A stretch of 64,000 nucleotides of DNA, taken from Halichoerus grypus. Taxonomy: Eukaryota > Chordata > Mammalia > Carnivora > Phocidae. The notes beneath the pieces were generated by a model that was not told the DNA's origin, did not search any database, and worked only from the letters and a program-made list of their open reading frames with translations. The DNA lies in the NCBI RefSeq assembly GCF_964656455.1, contig NC_135715.1:39194603-39258602 (forward strand), in the 5' to 3' direction. Position numbers and translations under genes: made by a program. How positions within the stretch are numbered: position 1 is the first letter of the stretch; each line of letters starts with the position of its first letter. This document shows positions 34,781 to 47,969 of the stretch, one piece after another.

Positions 34781-35060
34781 GACTTTTCAATAGTCTGCAG
34801 GGCTCTACATAATCTGGCTGCTGGCTTTCTCCTTGACCTCATCTCTCCACACATCTCCCTTATTTCTGTCAGTGTCAGCACTACGGGCCTCCGTTTATTC
34901 TGCAGACATGCAAAGCTAATTCTGTCTGGAATGCTCTTCACCCAGGTATCTTCAAACTCCTTCAGTTCTTTGAGGTTTTCTGTTTAAATGTCACATTCTC
35001 AGTAGGCCTTTTACACTATATAAAATGCCAACTGATCATATCTTCTTACCTGTTTGTTAT
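34781..35060 (+). repeat. L2 LINE fragment
   Basis: Good collinearity with L2: 'cagggctctacataatctgg', 'ttctccttgacctcatctct', 'gtctggaatgctcttcaccc', 'aaatgtcacattctcagtag'. Non-coding remnant. Confidence 0.8.
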
Positions 35061-35830
35061 GTATATCAAAAAACTGTCTGCTAATTATATAATTAGTTAA
35101 TTAAATAGTTAATATGGACGATATAGATAAGCTTCGTGTTCACTCCAATCCAGACTCTGTATCTACCAAGAGAGATGCCGGTGCTCAGCACTCGCCGAAC
35201 ATAATGCATCATTAGCTGACTAATGAGCCATGAAAACTCAAGGGTGCTCATAACCAGGGTGCTCATGATCACTGTGCACAATGCAACTAGTGGTTCTCAT
35301 CTAGGCAGAGAATTAGAAATACCTGAGCACACTCCCAGAAACACATGCTAGATGGCTATACATTATCTCCATCCTTTACCCCCCTACCCTCTCAAGTTGA
35401 GGTGTATTCTTCAGAACAATAGTGTTGAGAGCTAAAGAAGTTAATTCATTTAGAACTGCGATTTTAAAAATTTTATGTTATACCCCCAAAATGCTTCAAA
35501 GAGATGTGTGAGAGTTTTTAACTACTAAAATTCAGCAGCAGAAGCCACATTAATAATAGGAAGATGAGGATTCCTTTTGAGTCTTACCTTTCCATCACAG
35601 ACAGGTGAGGATTGAATGTGACAATATATGGGAAGAATTTAGAAGACCATAAAACAAGAGCATAACAAAATTTTTCTAAAAACCAAACAAGTTTATTTTT
35701 ATATTGAAAGAAATTGTGCTAAATGATTAAACTTATTCCAGTTATTAATTAATATTTTGGTTCAGTTGCAACTTTCCTTATACAAAAGGAAGGAAGGCAC
35801 TAGGAACAGGAAGGCAAGGTAAGGCACAGA
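35061..35830. other. Unannotated sequence
   Basis: No gene. A local direct duplication of 'agggtgctcat' occurs at about 35240-35270. Confidence 0.45.
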
Positions 35831-35834
35831 GGAG

Positions 35835-36040
35835 GGGTCACTAGGTGAGGAGTCAGAAGACCTGTGTTGGAGCTTCAGCTACCTTACTCCCTAAGGAGTA
35901 TGACCTTGAATAAGTCACTAATAAAATCAAATTGCTTATTATCTATAAAATGCCAATAACACTTTTCCTAAAACTATATGGGACAGTGAGGATAATCAAG
36001 TGAAATAATACTTGAAAAATTGCTTTCTAAACTTAATGGG
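35835..36040 (-). repeat. MIR-family SINE, minus strand
   Basis: 'aggagtcagaagacctgtgt', 'tatgaccttgaataagtcac' and 'ttatctataaaatgcc' in antisense MIR order. Diverged. Confidence 0.65.
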
Positions 36041-36106
36041 CCATAAAGATATGTGTGTGTGTGCCCATGTGCATATATACACGTGGTTTTTAAGATACCA
36101 TTGGAG

Positions 36107-36300
36107 GGGTGCCTGGGTGGCTCAGTCAGTTTAGCACCTGCCTTCGGCTCAGGTCATGATCTCTGGGTGCTGGGATAGAGCCCCAGGTCAGGCTCCCTGC
36201 TCAGTGGGGAGTCTGCTTCTCCCTCTGCCCTTCCCCCCACTCATGAGCTCTCTCTCTCTCTCTCTCTTATGCTCTCTCTCTCAAATATAATCTTTAAACG
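36107..36300 (+). mobile_element. CAN-SINE, older copy
   Basis: Head 'ggtgcctgggtggctcagtc', a body with an expanded (CT)n, and a shortened tail (caaatataatcttt). The TSD is no longer clear and the sequence is more diverged than the other copies. Confidence 0.93.
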
Positions 36301-36925
36301 AAAGAACATTTGATATCTGATTACCTCATCTCATTGATATTATTACAAATATATCTAGGATTCTTTACAAAAACACTTTAGGGTAGACATTTTGGAGTTA
36401 AACTTTCTTCTGGTAAGAAATCATATTCCTTAGAGGAACAGTTCGCTCATGCTACTATTCCGATGCTGTGGATTATGGTGGGGCAGCCAATGATGGTGTC
36501 ATTGGCTCTTAGAAAATTGGAGAGAAGGTACCCAAGTAGGGTCCATCAGAGCCCTTCCTGAGCATGATTTTAATTAGAAAAAAGAGACTTTTCTAGAATC
36601 TGCTGGCAATTATAGTATCTGCTTTCTAGATAGCTAAGGGTAGCTTTTCACTGCTTACATTCTCAATTAACCAAGTTTGGTATGAAATTCTGGCACATCA
36701 TAACTTAAATTAAAATGATACTTTATAAACAAAGTGGCATAAATTTTTGTATTTGAGATTATTCCAGCTATTGTTCTTCTCACATCTAGGTTATTTAGTC
36801 AAGGGCTGGGCAGAAAAAATGCTAGTATGTATAGCAAACCTAAGAGTTTTTTCTAAGAGTTTCAACAAAAATATTTGTGATAATAGTATAGTGTTTTGGA
36901 CTTAAAGGGGTTACAAAAATGTTCG
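36301..36925. other. Unannotated sequence with inverted CCAAT boxes
   Basis: No gene. A perfect inverted repeat carrying two CCAAT boxes lies at 36485-36507. Confidence 0.5.
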
Positions 36926-37007
36926 ATGTGTGTGTATGTGTGTGTGTGTGTATGTGTGTGTGTATGTGTGTGTATGTGTGTGTGTATGTGTGTGTGTGTG
37001 TGTGTGT
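36926..37007. repeat. (TG)n microsatellite with TATG interruptions
   Basis: About 80 bases of TG with six TATG interruptions. Open frames rich in Cys and Val here are artefacts. Confidence 0.96.
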
Positions 37008-40000
37008 CTACAGGGAGCCTCTTACTCTATTTGTAACTCAGGGCCTAGTGGTGAGTTGCTGCAGAGGAAACCAGATATATCAAGAAAATATTTTCCATCT
37101 TGCTAACAATTTTTAATGTGCCCACCACACAGTTTATAATTTCTACTGTTACTAAATATTGAAGTGGCTCTATTCTGGTTTTCCAGTGTTGCATGTTCTG
37201 AAAACATGTCATTTAAATATTGTTCTGTTACCATCTTTCACTAACCAGAATGCCAGAAAAATTTAGTGGGTCACATGCATACGTAAAGAAAGAGCTTTGG
37301 ATCACAGGACTCAACAGCACTTCTTTATTGCAGAGCCATTTTACACTTTGGAGGCAGGTGTATTTTTATATAATAAGTTGAGGAAAACCAAAAGGTGAAC
37401 CACTGTTTTATAATAAAATATGCCTGCTAGGTATTAATAACTGTAGCTTTTGTCACACTTGACAAGAGCTATTTTTGAATTTGTTACAAATTTCAGAATC
37501 TCTAACAACAGATTATGCTGCCAATATTCATAAGGGTACTAAAAAGACTGTCAGCCTTGATGTATGCTGCATTCATTAGACAGTTACACTGAGTGAAGAG
37601 TCACAAGTCAGTGTAACTCTTGTAGGAATGCATGCAACTAAGGCCGATATAAAGAGAAAGGAAGCACACAATAACATTTTAATTAAGGCATCCTTTAAAA
37701 AAATCTATTCATCTTTATAAAACTAGAGTTTTCAGATTCTCCTGACTTTTCTCCAAAAATTGCTCTGACTCTTTTGAATTATACAGTTGTATCAAAATGA
37801 CATCATAGAATTGGGACCAGCTAAATTTTCAATTTTGAATTCATCTGGTTCATTCTTTGAAGTTGAAATATCAACATGCATTAATGAAAATAGCATTCCT
37901 AAAAGCAAGAGTAAGGAAAACAGTTGAATCAGAACAACGTGTATATGCTGCCATGATAACCATTTCATAGTGTTACTTTCAGCCATACTCTCAAATTGTC
38001 TAATTGGATGGATTTCCATCCTTATAAATGTGTGGCTCATTCAGAGCTCTGGAATTCAACCAATGATGCTAAAATTGGATTTGATTAAATAAAATGAGTT
38101 TTGGTGGAGGTTTTTTGTTTGTTTTGTGTTTGTTTTTTGTGTTTTTGGTTTTTCTTTCTGCAACTTCATATTTGGTTGCATTTTAATCAAAACATAGCCA
38201 AATCAAAATATAGTCAAATTAATAAATAGTTGAATAGCCATGAAAAATGCTTGTTGACTTCTTTCTAAGCTAATGTCTCTTAAAACGTTGACATTTAGTC
38301 TATTTAAATTCAGTGACATGAGGAAAAATGCCTAAAAGCAGATGTTTTCATCAGTGAGTGTGTAAAATTGGGATATGATACTTTTAAAGTGAAGTAGATT
38401 TTAGAAATATTTTGATTGTTAAATTTGCGGAAGACTGAAAGATAAATGCTTAAACTTTGAATAATTCACTGCTCTTTCTTAATTATCATACATTGTTACT
38501 TGCTATACATGGGAAAATACATGAATAAGGTTTAGAAGAAGTTTCAGGGAAAATCTTCTCCTTTGGTATATTCAGTATGGTATATTTTACTTGGCTTTAT
38601 GATGATGTATTTGTTTTCTTAAAATTTCATGTTTTTAAAATAAGACTTTCTGCTTTAGTTTTACTTTTAATGGAAGCATATGGGACCTGTGTCATTAAAA
38701 GTTAAATACTGCCAATCAGACTGTTAAGATCAATAGGGACATTAAAACTAATTTTTTAAAAGCACATGGATCCTTTCAGTATAATGTGTTCTTTTCAATT
38801 TCTTAACCATCTTATAGAGTATTGATCAAAAATAGTGTTTACTCATCAAAAGTGAAAGATATATACCTATACCCTCTTCTAGGAGATAATTTTTTCCCCA
38901 TTTTTAGCAAATGAAATCCAGAATTACTACATGATTATGTATTTTATAAACTTAATCTATATGCTCAGTACTTCTACTGTTATTGTACTATTTCTCCCAG
39001 TATGTAAGGCCATGTACTTTTCATTACTTTCTTTTTTATATCTGTTCTTTTCATTTCTTTTTTAGTTATTTAACTACTGGAACCTTTATATAGAACTTAA
39101 AACTTAGAGGTCTATATGGAACTATAGACCTCTATATAAAACCATTTTAAAAGCATAATATACTTTATCATGGCCTAGAAAATAGTTTATAACTTAATTC
39201 AACTCAGTGGCTACCTTTTATTTCATGTTCAACTAAATAAGAAAACCACTGCAAATATTTCTTTTATTCTCATTGTCTTTATATACTCTTTAAAAGTAGT
39301 TTTACTATAAAAATCATAGTTTTTTGAAAGAAGAAAAAAGTTAAATACTATAGATATGTAAAAAAAATACAGATAGTAAAAATTTCCATAAGCTCCTGTC
39401 TCCTGCTTTAGTCTTGTATATGTTTTCAAGATCTACAAATAGATGTAGGTATAAATATAAAAGAAATCAAGCTCATCATGTTGTTCGTAAGTCTTTTTCT
39501 CTTTTTTTGAACAATATATTTCAGAAAACTTTCACATCCTCTCTATTCTTCTGACTTCTACCACTAAGTTGATTATCTATCCCCGAAATTAAATGACTAA
39601 TATTTCAGAATCTAGCTAAAAAAGGATCTTAGGATCCAGAGAACAATGATTTATTTTTAAAAAAAAATAGTAAAAAGCTCTTTTCTCAAGGTAATTATTA
39701 TACTCAAAGGCAAAGGGAATTTGATGATTAATTTATGAGTATCTAAATAGTTTTGTACTTTCTGTTTATTTTTACATATTCTCAATATTTGACCTTAAGA
39801 AAAGTATACGCTTTGAGATGTAGAAAGGGGTTCAGTGGTCATTATAAGAAAATAGAAAGTGAGAGAAAATTTTAAAAAGGAATAGATTAATAGTCTGGAA
39901 CATATCCACAGTGATCTGGAAACAGCTGGTGCCCTTTCACCATTGCTTCAAGTAGAGTCTCTGGTTTTATGCTTCTCTGCCAGAAATAACATCAGTCCAG

Positions 40001-43000
40001 AAGCCCTGAATCCCAGTAGCGGGGAACTGCCAGAGTGCGAGGGTCCATGAGTGCACAAGTGGCTTCCCAGCCTGCATGAAGATGTGTTGCTAAGACCATG
40101 GGACAACCTTTTAACCTTTTAACTTTTTCGTAGATGCTTTGAGTTATGCATATCTTTAAGCTGCTACATCTTACCCGTAGTTAAACCATTTTCTAAGAAC
40201 TATAATTAGTTCTCATATTGTCACTTAGTTTGAAATAGTGTATTGCACTCTACAAAATTGCTGTAATAGCCAAACTCTAGTAACAGGTAGAAAGAAAAGT
40301 GAAAGCCAAGGAGAATGGCTATTATGATATGGGAGTGAGCAATAAAAGATAAAATCAATGAAATATTTATATATTTGGAACAGAAAATATCACTAGAATT
40401 AATTGCTAAGAATGTTAAAAAAACATTTAAATTTGTTTCTCCATTTACAACTCATTTTCAGTGTCTTAAATATTAAAACTCACGGGTCTAATCGTAAATC
40501 TTTTCTCTTATTTGGACAACTGGTATGCTGACTTAGAGGACATGTTTAAGCATAGAGATCTCCAACTTATGAAGTAGACACAAATAAAATATCTGAGGAT
40601 AGAAGAAATAGGGAAATTGGAGATGTATAGACATTTTCCTCATCTTATAGAGAAGGAAATTATAACCCAGAGGATTTAAGTTAATGGGAGTCTATAGCCT
40701 AAGTCTCTTAAGTTCCTTTTTTGTTATTGATTAATAATCACATAGAAATCTAACTTAAAATTCCATAAACATGTTTGTTTTAATGCTTCATTAATTAGAA
40801 TGCATAAATAGTATTTTTAAATGAATACTATTTAAAACCTCAAAAGAAAATTTGTTCTCCTTGTTTGTCCAGGAGTCTTCTTATATTTTACAGGTGTAGG
40901 GAATGGACCACCACCCCAAATGAATCTCAAAACGTGATTGATATTTCTTAGAAGAGCTGCTAAAATTTAGGTGAGACTTTTCTTTCTTTAGTACAGATTC
41001 TTGATTGTAAAGAATCTCAAGTGAATGAAAAAGATTCATACCATAACAAGAAGATTGCTTCTTGAGATGCTCATGACACACTATCCCTTTAATTTAACCT
41101 TATGTCTTGTTGGTAACAGTGCTTTCCACTACCTGGTTGAAAACAGTGATTTTTAATCAGCTCTCCATATATAACTTTTAATGAGTACATCACAGCAATC
41201 CATTGAGATTAAATGGGGATAAAGACTGTTGTTTTCTTGTACTTGATAGGTATAAAGTACAGCATCCTCCCAGTCTGAAAATAAATGCAAAAGTGGAGCT
41301 ATCTATTATCAGCAAGTTCTCATTTGTCTTTTGTTCCTTAGACCAGAGTTCTTATCACCACCTGAGTCTGATAGAACCAATATTACCAAGAAAGCAGGGG
41401 ACAAAAGGGATCAAAGACAGGGGACAAAGGAAGCAAAGACCAAAAAAAAAAAGGTTTCAAAAACAAAACAGGGATTTTGTTTTTACCTCCAACACTTTTT
41501 CATCATTTAAAGTTATTTTTAAAGTCCTTTTTCTTAAAGCACTCCAGTTCTATCATGATAATAAGCATGGGGAAAACAATGGAGGATTTAAAAAAAAAAA
41601 ACAACCCACAGATTTTTAACATTAAGCATCGTGGCCTGGCCTGAGGAAATAGGAGAAAATAGTGGTAGAAGTCAGGGAGTTGCACGTAAAGGTAGATAAA
41701 CACTTCAAAAGAGAAAGAGATTAGTAAAGTATTTCAGAAGTCAGTGTTCTCCCCAGAGTAAGTTCTCATAATGATAATGCAACTAACAGCAGCAAAGGGT
41801 TTAGTTGTGCTATAATTGGATAAAATCTCTTATTTCCTCACCATCAACTTATTTGCTGGTGAAAAGAGAGGGAAAACTCTGTTGGTGATATTAACCATAT
41901 TTTTATGTTTTCATTGGATCAGCAGGCACATGGAAATAGGCATTACTAATTGTATACAGAGGATTCTGTTAATTTCTAAATAACATTTCTTTTAGCATGT
42001 ATGTGATACTGGATTAACAATGGAGACTTTTTTCTTTTTCTTATTAATGTCATAGTTTACTTAAAAAAAAAAAAGATACCACAAAGACACTTAATAGATG
42101 GCACAGAGATAAGAATCCCCCAAATAGCGATATGACTATGGAACCAATCTACCTTGGTTAATAGATATCTAATACTCAAAGCTCTGCGGTAAAAGAGAAG
42201 TAAAATGTTACTAAGTCAGCATTAAGTTTTCATCTCATTTGAGATGGTTTCAGGAGATAAGCCACACGCTGTCTAAAAATAATGAAGTCTGAAAGGTTGG
42301 CCACTGGGAATCCTTGTCACAAACACATCTTCTCATGCTCTGGCAGTATTAATAATTTCTTTCCATAGACAAAAGACCTTCAAAACCATAGGCCATATCA
42401 GAAGGAAGTAGGAGAAGCTTAAAAAGAAGTTAAAATTAAAACCTGCACTTAAATTTGAAACTGTAAGCAGAAAAGTTATTGCTTATTAAATTCCACTAGT
42501 AATGATTGACAGTACAAAATATCAGCATAACTTAATTACAAATGCAGGGATGAGTGTATGTATGTATGTGTTCATGGTGTATTATGTAAATGTACTGTGT
42601 CTATATTTATGACTCTTATAAAAGTTGTGTATCATTAAATTCCTGCAAAAGGAGAATTTTTTTTTTTCTGAAACAAGTAAAGTCGTTTTCCCTTTTTCCC
42701 CCCCACAGTATGGTAATATAATTTCTTTGTAGTATGCAGTACTATCTTGTGTTTATGTGGTATTGATCTGTATGAGGAGGCTTTTGCTTTATATCTTTGT
42801 TCTGTAATGCTGGTGTATATCATGTTTCTATGTCACGGACATATTCTACCTACCCTGTAAGACAGATACAAGAAGAAAAAGACAAAACAATCAGTTTGAT
42901 CTATCAGAAACTTTTGCAAACAAACAAACAAACAAAAAACTTTAAAACAGACTTCTTATAATAAAAAGAGATTGCATAATATTCAGTTCCAATGCAGTTT

Positions 43001-43673
43001 TATTGAGCATTTGAGAGACAATCAGATTTCATTACATCTCAACAAACAGTGTAGTTATTAGTTTTTGGAACAAATTTGACTCTACTGATGTGCAAACAAA
43101 AAGAAAAAGACACAAACGTTTTTGTTGCTCAGAAAACTTCATACAAATGGTAATAAAAGGTAGTTACTTTTTCCTTGAAATAGTTCACTTTAGTGCAAAA
43201 GGTTCTATTTTCTCAGCTGTCAGTACTATTATTGGCGTAAAGACTGGGTTTATAGCTAGAATTTTCTAATTCCCTTAGGTGGGGTTTCTGTGTCGGAAGA
43301 AATGGTGCATTTCAAGTCCTTTTCAACCTGTCAGTATTTGAGAGTTATTAACTTCAACTTCCTTTCTGCCTTTTGAAATCTGACCCTGATTTGTCCCATA
43401 TTTCCCAGAGGCCTCTGTGTGCAATTAGCCATTGGATTCACTGAATAATTACTTCATTTTTCATGTAAAATGCTCTTGATTTATTATATACTTGGGAAGC
43501 AATGGCAGAGATAGGTCAACAGCAGTTAGAGGAGATTAAAGTAGATATTCTGTTTAACTGTGGAAGCAATCAATCCCCATAAGCCTGCAAGCGAAGAGTT
43601 AAGAAGGGTGCCACTCAAAGTTTAACACTGGTTTTCTAGATGAATTTGCCACTGCTTTCAAAATTCACTGAGT
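37008..43673. other. 6.7-kb stretch without young insertions
   Basis: No SINE, no L1 and no protein-coding gene recognised on either strand. Minor items are a T/G-rich run (38108-38160), an 11-bp perfect hairpin (39106-39133), GTAT (42556-42573) and CAAA (42915-42940) runs, and a handful of A-runs. The 138-codon frame at 41203-41619 has no recognisable domain and is lysine-rich because of A-runs. Confidence 0.5.
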
Positions 43674-43690
43674 AATGGGAGGGCATTTTT
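43674..43690. repeat. Left TSD of the full-length L1
   Basis: aatgggagggcattttt, identical to 50809-50825. The pre-insertion site reads ...cattttt/aaaaatcc, a good match to the L1 endonuclease preference TTTT/AA on this strand. Confidence 0.97.
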
Positions 43691-44148
43691 TTAATTTTTT
43701 TATTGTTAATGTTAATCCCCATACATTACATCATTAGTTTTAAATGTAGTGTTCCATGATTCATTGTTTGTGCATAACACCCAGTGCTCCATGCCGAACG
43801 TGCCCTCCTCAATACCCATCACCAGGCTAACCCATCCTCCCACCCCCTCCCCTCTAGAACCCTCAGTTTGTTTTTCAGAGTCCATTGTCTCTCATGGTTC
43901 GTCTACCCCTCTGATTTCTCCCCCTTCATTCTTCCCCTCCTGCTATCTTCTTCTTTTTTTTTTTTCCTTAACATATATTGCATTATTTGTTTCAGAGGTA
44001 CAGATCTGAGATTCAACAGTCTTGCACAATTCACAGCGCTTACCAGAACACATACCCTCCCCAGTGTCTATCACCCAGTCACCCCATCCCTCCCACCCCA
44101 CCCCCCACTCCAGCAACCCTCAGTTTGTTTCCTGAGATTAAGAATTCC

Positions 44149-47100
44149 TCATATCAGTGAGGTTATATGATACATGTCTTTCTCTGTTTGACTTATTTCG
44201 CTCAGCATAATACCCTCCAGTTCCATCCACATCGTTGCAAATGACAAGATCTCATTCCTTTTGATGGCTGCATAATATTCCATTATATATATATATATAT
44301 ATATATACCACTTCTTCTTTATCCATTCATCTGTCGAAGGACATCTTGGCTCTTTCCATAGTTTAGCTATTGTGGACATTGCTGCTCGAAACATTGGGGT
44401 GCATGTACCCTTTCGGATCCCTACTTTTGTATCTTTGGGGTAAATACCCAGTAGTGCAGTTGCTGGATCATAAGGTAGCTCTATTTTCAACTTTTTGAGG
44501 AACCTCCATACTGTTTTCCAGAGTGGCTACACCAGCTTGCATTCACACCAACACTGTAGGAGGGTTCCCCTTTCTCCGCATCCCCGCCAACATCTGTCAT
44601 TTCCTGACTTGTTAATTTTAGCCATTCTGACTGGTGTGAGGTGGTATCTCATTGAGGTTTTGATTTGGATTTCCCTGATGCCGAGCGATATTGAGCACTT
44701 TTTCATGTGTCTGTTGGCCATTTGGATGTCTTTGGAAAAATGTCTGTTCATGTCTTCTGCCCATTTCTTGATTGGATTCTTTGTTCTTTGGGTGTTGGGT
44801 TTGATAAGTTCTTTATAGATTTTGGATACTAGCCCTTTATCTGATATGTCATTTGCAAATATCTTCTCCCATTCTGTCGGTTGTCTTTTGGTTTTGTTGA
44901 CTGTTTCCTTTGCTTTGCAAAAGCTTTTTATCTTGATGAAGTCCCTATAGTTCATTTTTGCCCTTGCTTCCCTTGCCTTTGGCAATGTTTCTAGGCAGAA
45001 GTTGCTGCGGCTGAGGTCGAAGAGGTTGCTGCCTGTGTTCTCCTTTAGGATTTTGATGGACTCCTGTCTCACATTGAGGTCTTCCAACCATTTGGAGTCT
45101 ATTTTTGTGTGTGGTGTAAGGAAATGGTCCAGTTTCATTCTTCTGCATGTGGCTGTCCCATTTTCCCAACACCATTTGTTGAAGAGACTGTCTTTTTTCC
45201 ATTGGACATTCTTTCCTTCTTTGTCAAAGATTAGTTGACCATAGAGTTGAGGGTCCATTTCTGGGCTCTCTATTCTGTTCCATTGATCTATGTGTCTGTT
45301 TTTGTGCCAGTACCATACTGTCTTGATGATGACAGTTTTGTAATAGAGCTGGAAGTCCGGAATTGTGATGCCACCAGCTTTGCTTTTCTTTTTCAACATT
45401 CCTCTGGCTATTCGGGGTCTTTTCTGGTTCCATACAAATTTTAGGATTATTTGTTCCTTTTCTTTGAAAAAAGTGGATGGTATTTTGATGGGGATTGCAT
45501 TGAATGTGTAGATTGCTCTAGGTACCATTGACATCTTCACAATATTTGTTCTTCCAATCCATGAGCATGGAACATTTTTCCATTTCTTTGTGTCTTCCTC
45601 AATTTCTTTCATGAGTATTTTATAGTTTTCTGAGTACAGATCCTTTGCCTCTTTGATTAGATTTATGCCTAGGTATCTTATGGTTTTGGGTGCAATTGTA
45701 AATGGGATTGACTCCTTAATTTCTCTTTCTTCTGTCTTGTTGGTGTATAGGAATGCCACTGACTTCTGTGCATTGATTTTATATCCTGCCACTTGACTGA
45801 ATTCCTGTATGAGTTCTAGCAGTTTTGGGGTGGAGTCTTTGGGGTTTTCCACATAAAGTATCATATCATCTGCAAAGAGTGAGAGTTTGACTTCTTCTTT
45901 GCCGATTTGGATGCCTTTGATTTCTTTCTGTTGTCTGATTGCTGTGGCTAGGACTTCTAATACTATGTTGAATAGCAGTGGTGATAGTGGACATCCCTGC
46001 CGTGTTCCTGACCTAAGGGGAAAGCTCTCAGTTTTTCCCCATTGAGAATGATATTTGCTGTAGGTTTTTCATAGATGGCTTTTATGATATTGAGGTATGT
46101 ACCCTCTATGCCTATACTCTGAAGAGTTTTGATCAAGAAAGGTTGCTGTACTTTGTCAAATGCTTTTTCTGCATCTATTGAGAGGATCATATGATTCTTG
46201 TTCTTTCTTTTGTTAATGTATTGTATCACATTGATTGATTTGCTGATGTTGAACCAACCTTGCAGCCCAGGGATAAATCCCACTTGGTCGTGGTGAATAA
46301 TCCTTTGAATGTACTGTTGGATCCTATTGGCTAGTATTCTGGTGAGAATTTTTGCATCCATGTTCATCAGGGATATTGGTCTGTAGTTCTCCTTTTTGAT
46401 GGGGTCTTTGTCTGGTTTTGGGATCAAGGTAATGGTGGCCTCATAAAATGAGTTTGGGAGTTTTCCTTCCATTTCTATTTTTTGGAACAGTTTCAGAAGA
46501 ATAGGTATTAATTCTTCTTTAAATGTTTGGTAGAATTCCCCTGGGAAGCCATCTGGCCCTGGGCTTTTGTGTTTTGGGAGATTTTTGATGACTACTTCAA
46601 TTTCCTTAGTGGTTATAGGTCTGTTCAGGTTTTCTATTTCTTCCTGGTTCAGTTTTGGTAGTTGATACATCTCTAGGAATGCATCCATTTCTTCCAGGTT
46701 ATCTAATTTGCTGGCATAGAGTTGCTCATAATATGTTCTTATAATTGTTTGTATTTCTTTGGTGTTGGTTGTGATCTCTCCTCTTTCATTCATGATTTTG
46801 TTGATTTGGGTCATTTCTCTTTTCTTTTTGATAAGTCTGGCCAGGGGTTTATCAATCTTGTTAATTCTCTCAAACAACCAGCTCCTAGTTTTGTTGATCT
46901 GTTCTACTGTTCTTTTGGTTTCTATTTCATTGATTTCTGCTCTGATCTTTATTATTTCTCTTCTCCTGCTGGGTTTAGGCTTTATTTGCTGTTCTTTCTC
47001 TAGCTCCTTTAGGATTAGGGCTAGGTTGTATATTTGAGACCTTTCTTGTTTCTTGAGAAAGGCTTGTATTGCTATATACTTTCCTCTTAGGACTGCCTTT

Positions 47101-47969
47101 GCTGCATCCCAAAGATTTTGAGTAGTTGTGTTTTCATTTTCATTGGTTTCCATGAATTTTTTTAATTCTTCTTTAATTTCCTGGTTGACCCATTCATTCT
47201 TCAGTAGGATGCTCTTTAGCCACCATGTATTTGAGTTCTTTCCGACTTTCCTCTTGTGGTTGAGTTCTAGTTTCAAAGCATTGTGGTCTGAAAATAGGCA
47301 GGGAATGATCCCAATCTTTTGGTACCGGTTGAGACTTGATTTATGACCTAGGATGTGATCTATTCTGGAGAATGTTCCATGGGCACTAGAGAAGAATGTG
47401 TATTCCGTTGCTTTGGGATGGAATGTTCTGAATATGTCTGTGAAGTCCATTTGGTCCAGTGTGTCATTTAAAGTCTTTATTTCCTTGTTGATCTTTTGCT
47501 TAGACGATCTGTCCATTTCAGTGAGGGCGGTGTTAAAGTCCCCCACTATTATTGTATTGTTGTCGATGTGTTTCTTTGCTTTTGTTATTAATTGCCTTAT
47601 ATAATTGGCTGCTCCCATGTTAGGGGCATAGATATTTACAATTGTTAGATCTTCTTGTTAGATAGACCCTTTAAGTAGGATATAGTGTCCTTCCTCATCT
47701 CTTATTACAGTCTTTGGTTTAAAATCTAATTTGTCTGATATAAGGATTGCCACCCCAGCTTTCTTTTGGTGTCCATTAGCATGGTAAATGGTTTTCCACC
47801 CCCTCACTTTCAATGTGGGGGTGTCTTTGGTTCTAAAATGAGTCTCTTGCAGACAGCATATCGATGGGTCTTGTTTTTTAATCCAATCTGATAGCCTGTG
47901 TCTTTTGATTGGGGCATTTAGCCCATTTACATTCAGGGTAACTATCGAAAGATAGGAATTTAGTGCCAT
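44149..47969 (-). pseudogene. L1 ORF2 (endonuclease-reverse transcriptase), disrupted
   Basis: Length fits an ORF2 of about 1273 codons after allowing for one missing base. APE-type endonuclease residues are all present: Asn13, Glu42, Asp144, Asn146, Asp204 and His229. The RT carries [10 protein letters not shown] (motif A) and FADD (motif C, codons at 45865-45876). Three breaks are visible: TAA at 47658-47660 (codon 104), a one-base deletion in a C-run at 46017-46020 just before the RT active-site block, and TAG at 44527-44529 near the C-terminus. The C-terminal CX3CX7HX4C motif has Gln in place of His. A (TA)n run at 44284-44307 adds Tyr-Ile repeats in frame. Confidence 0.95.

Noticed and set aside
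36919..37116. Cys/Val-rich open frames over TG and CA tracts (also 54512-54823 and 33910-34095)
   Set aside because: Pure microsatellite translation.
41203..41619. 138-codon open frame
   Set aside because: No recognisable domain, Lys-rich from A-runs, no splice or promoter context.
46722..47604. Open frames of 68-93 codons on the plus strand across the L1 ORF2 region
   Set aside because: Antisense shadows of L1 ORF2; hydrophobic because they oppose Lys/Glu-rich codons.
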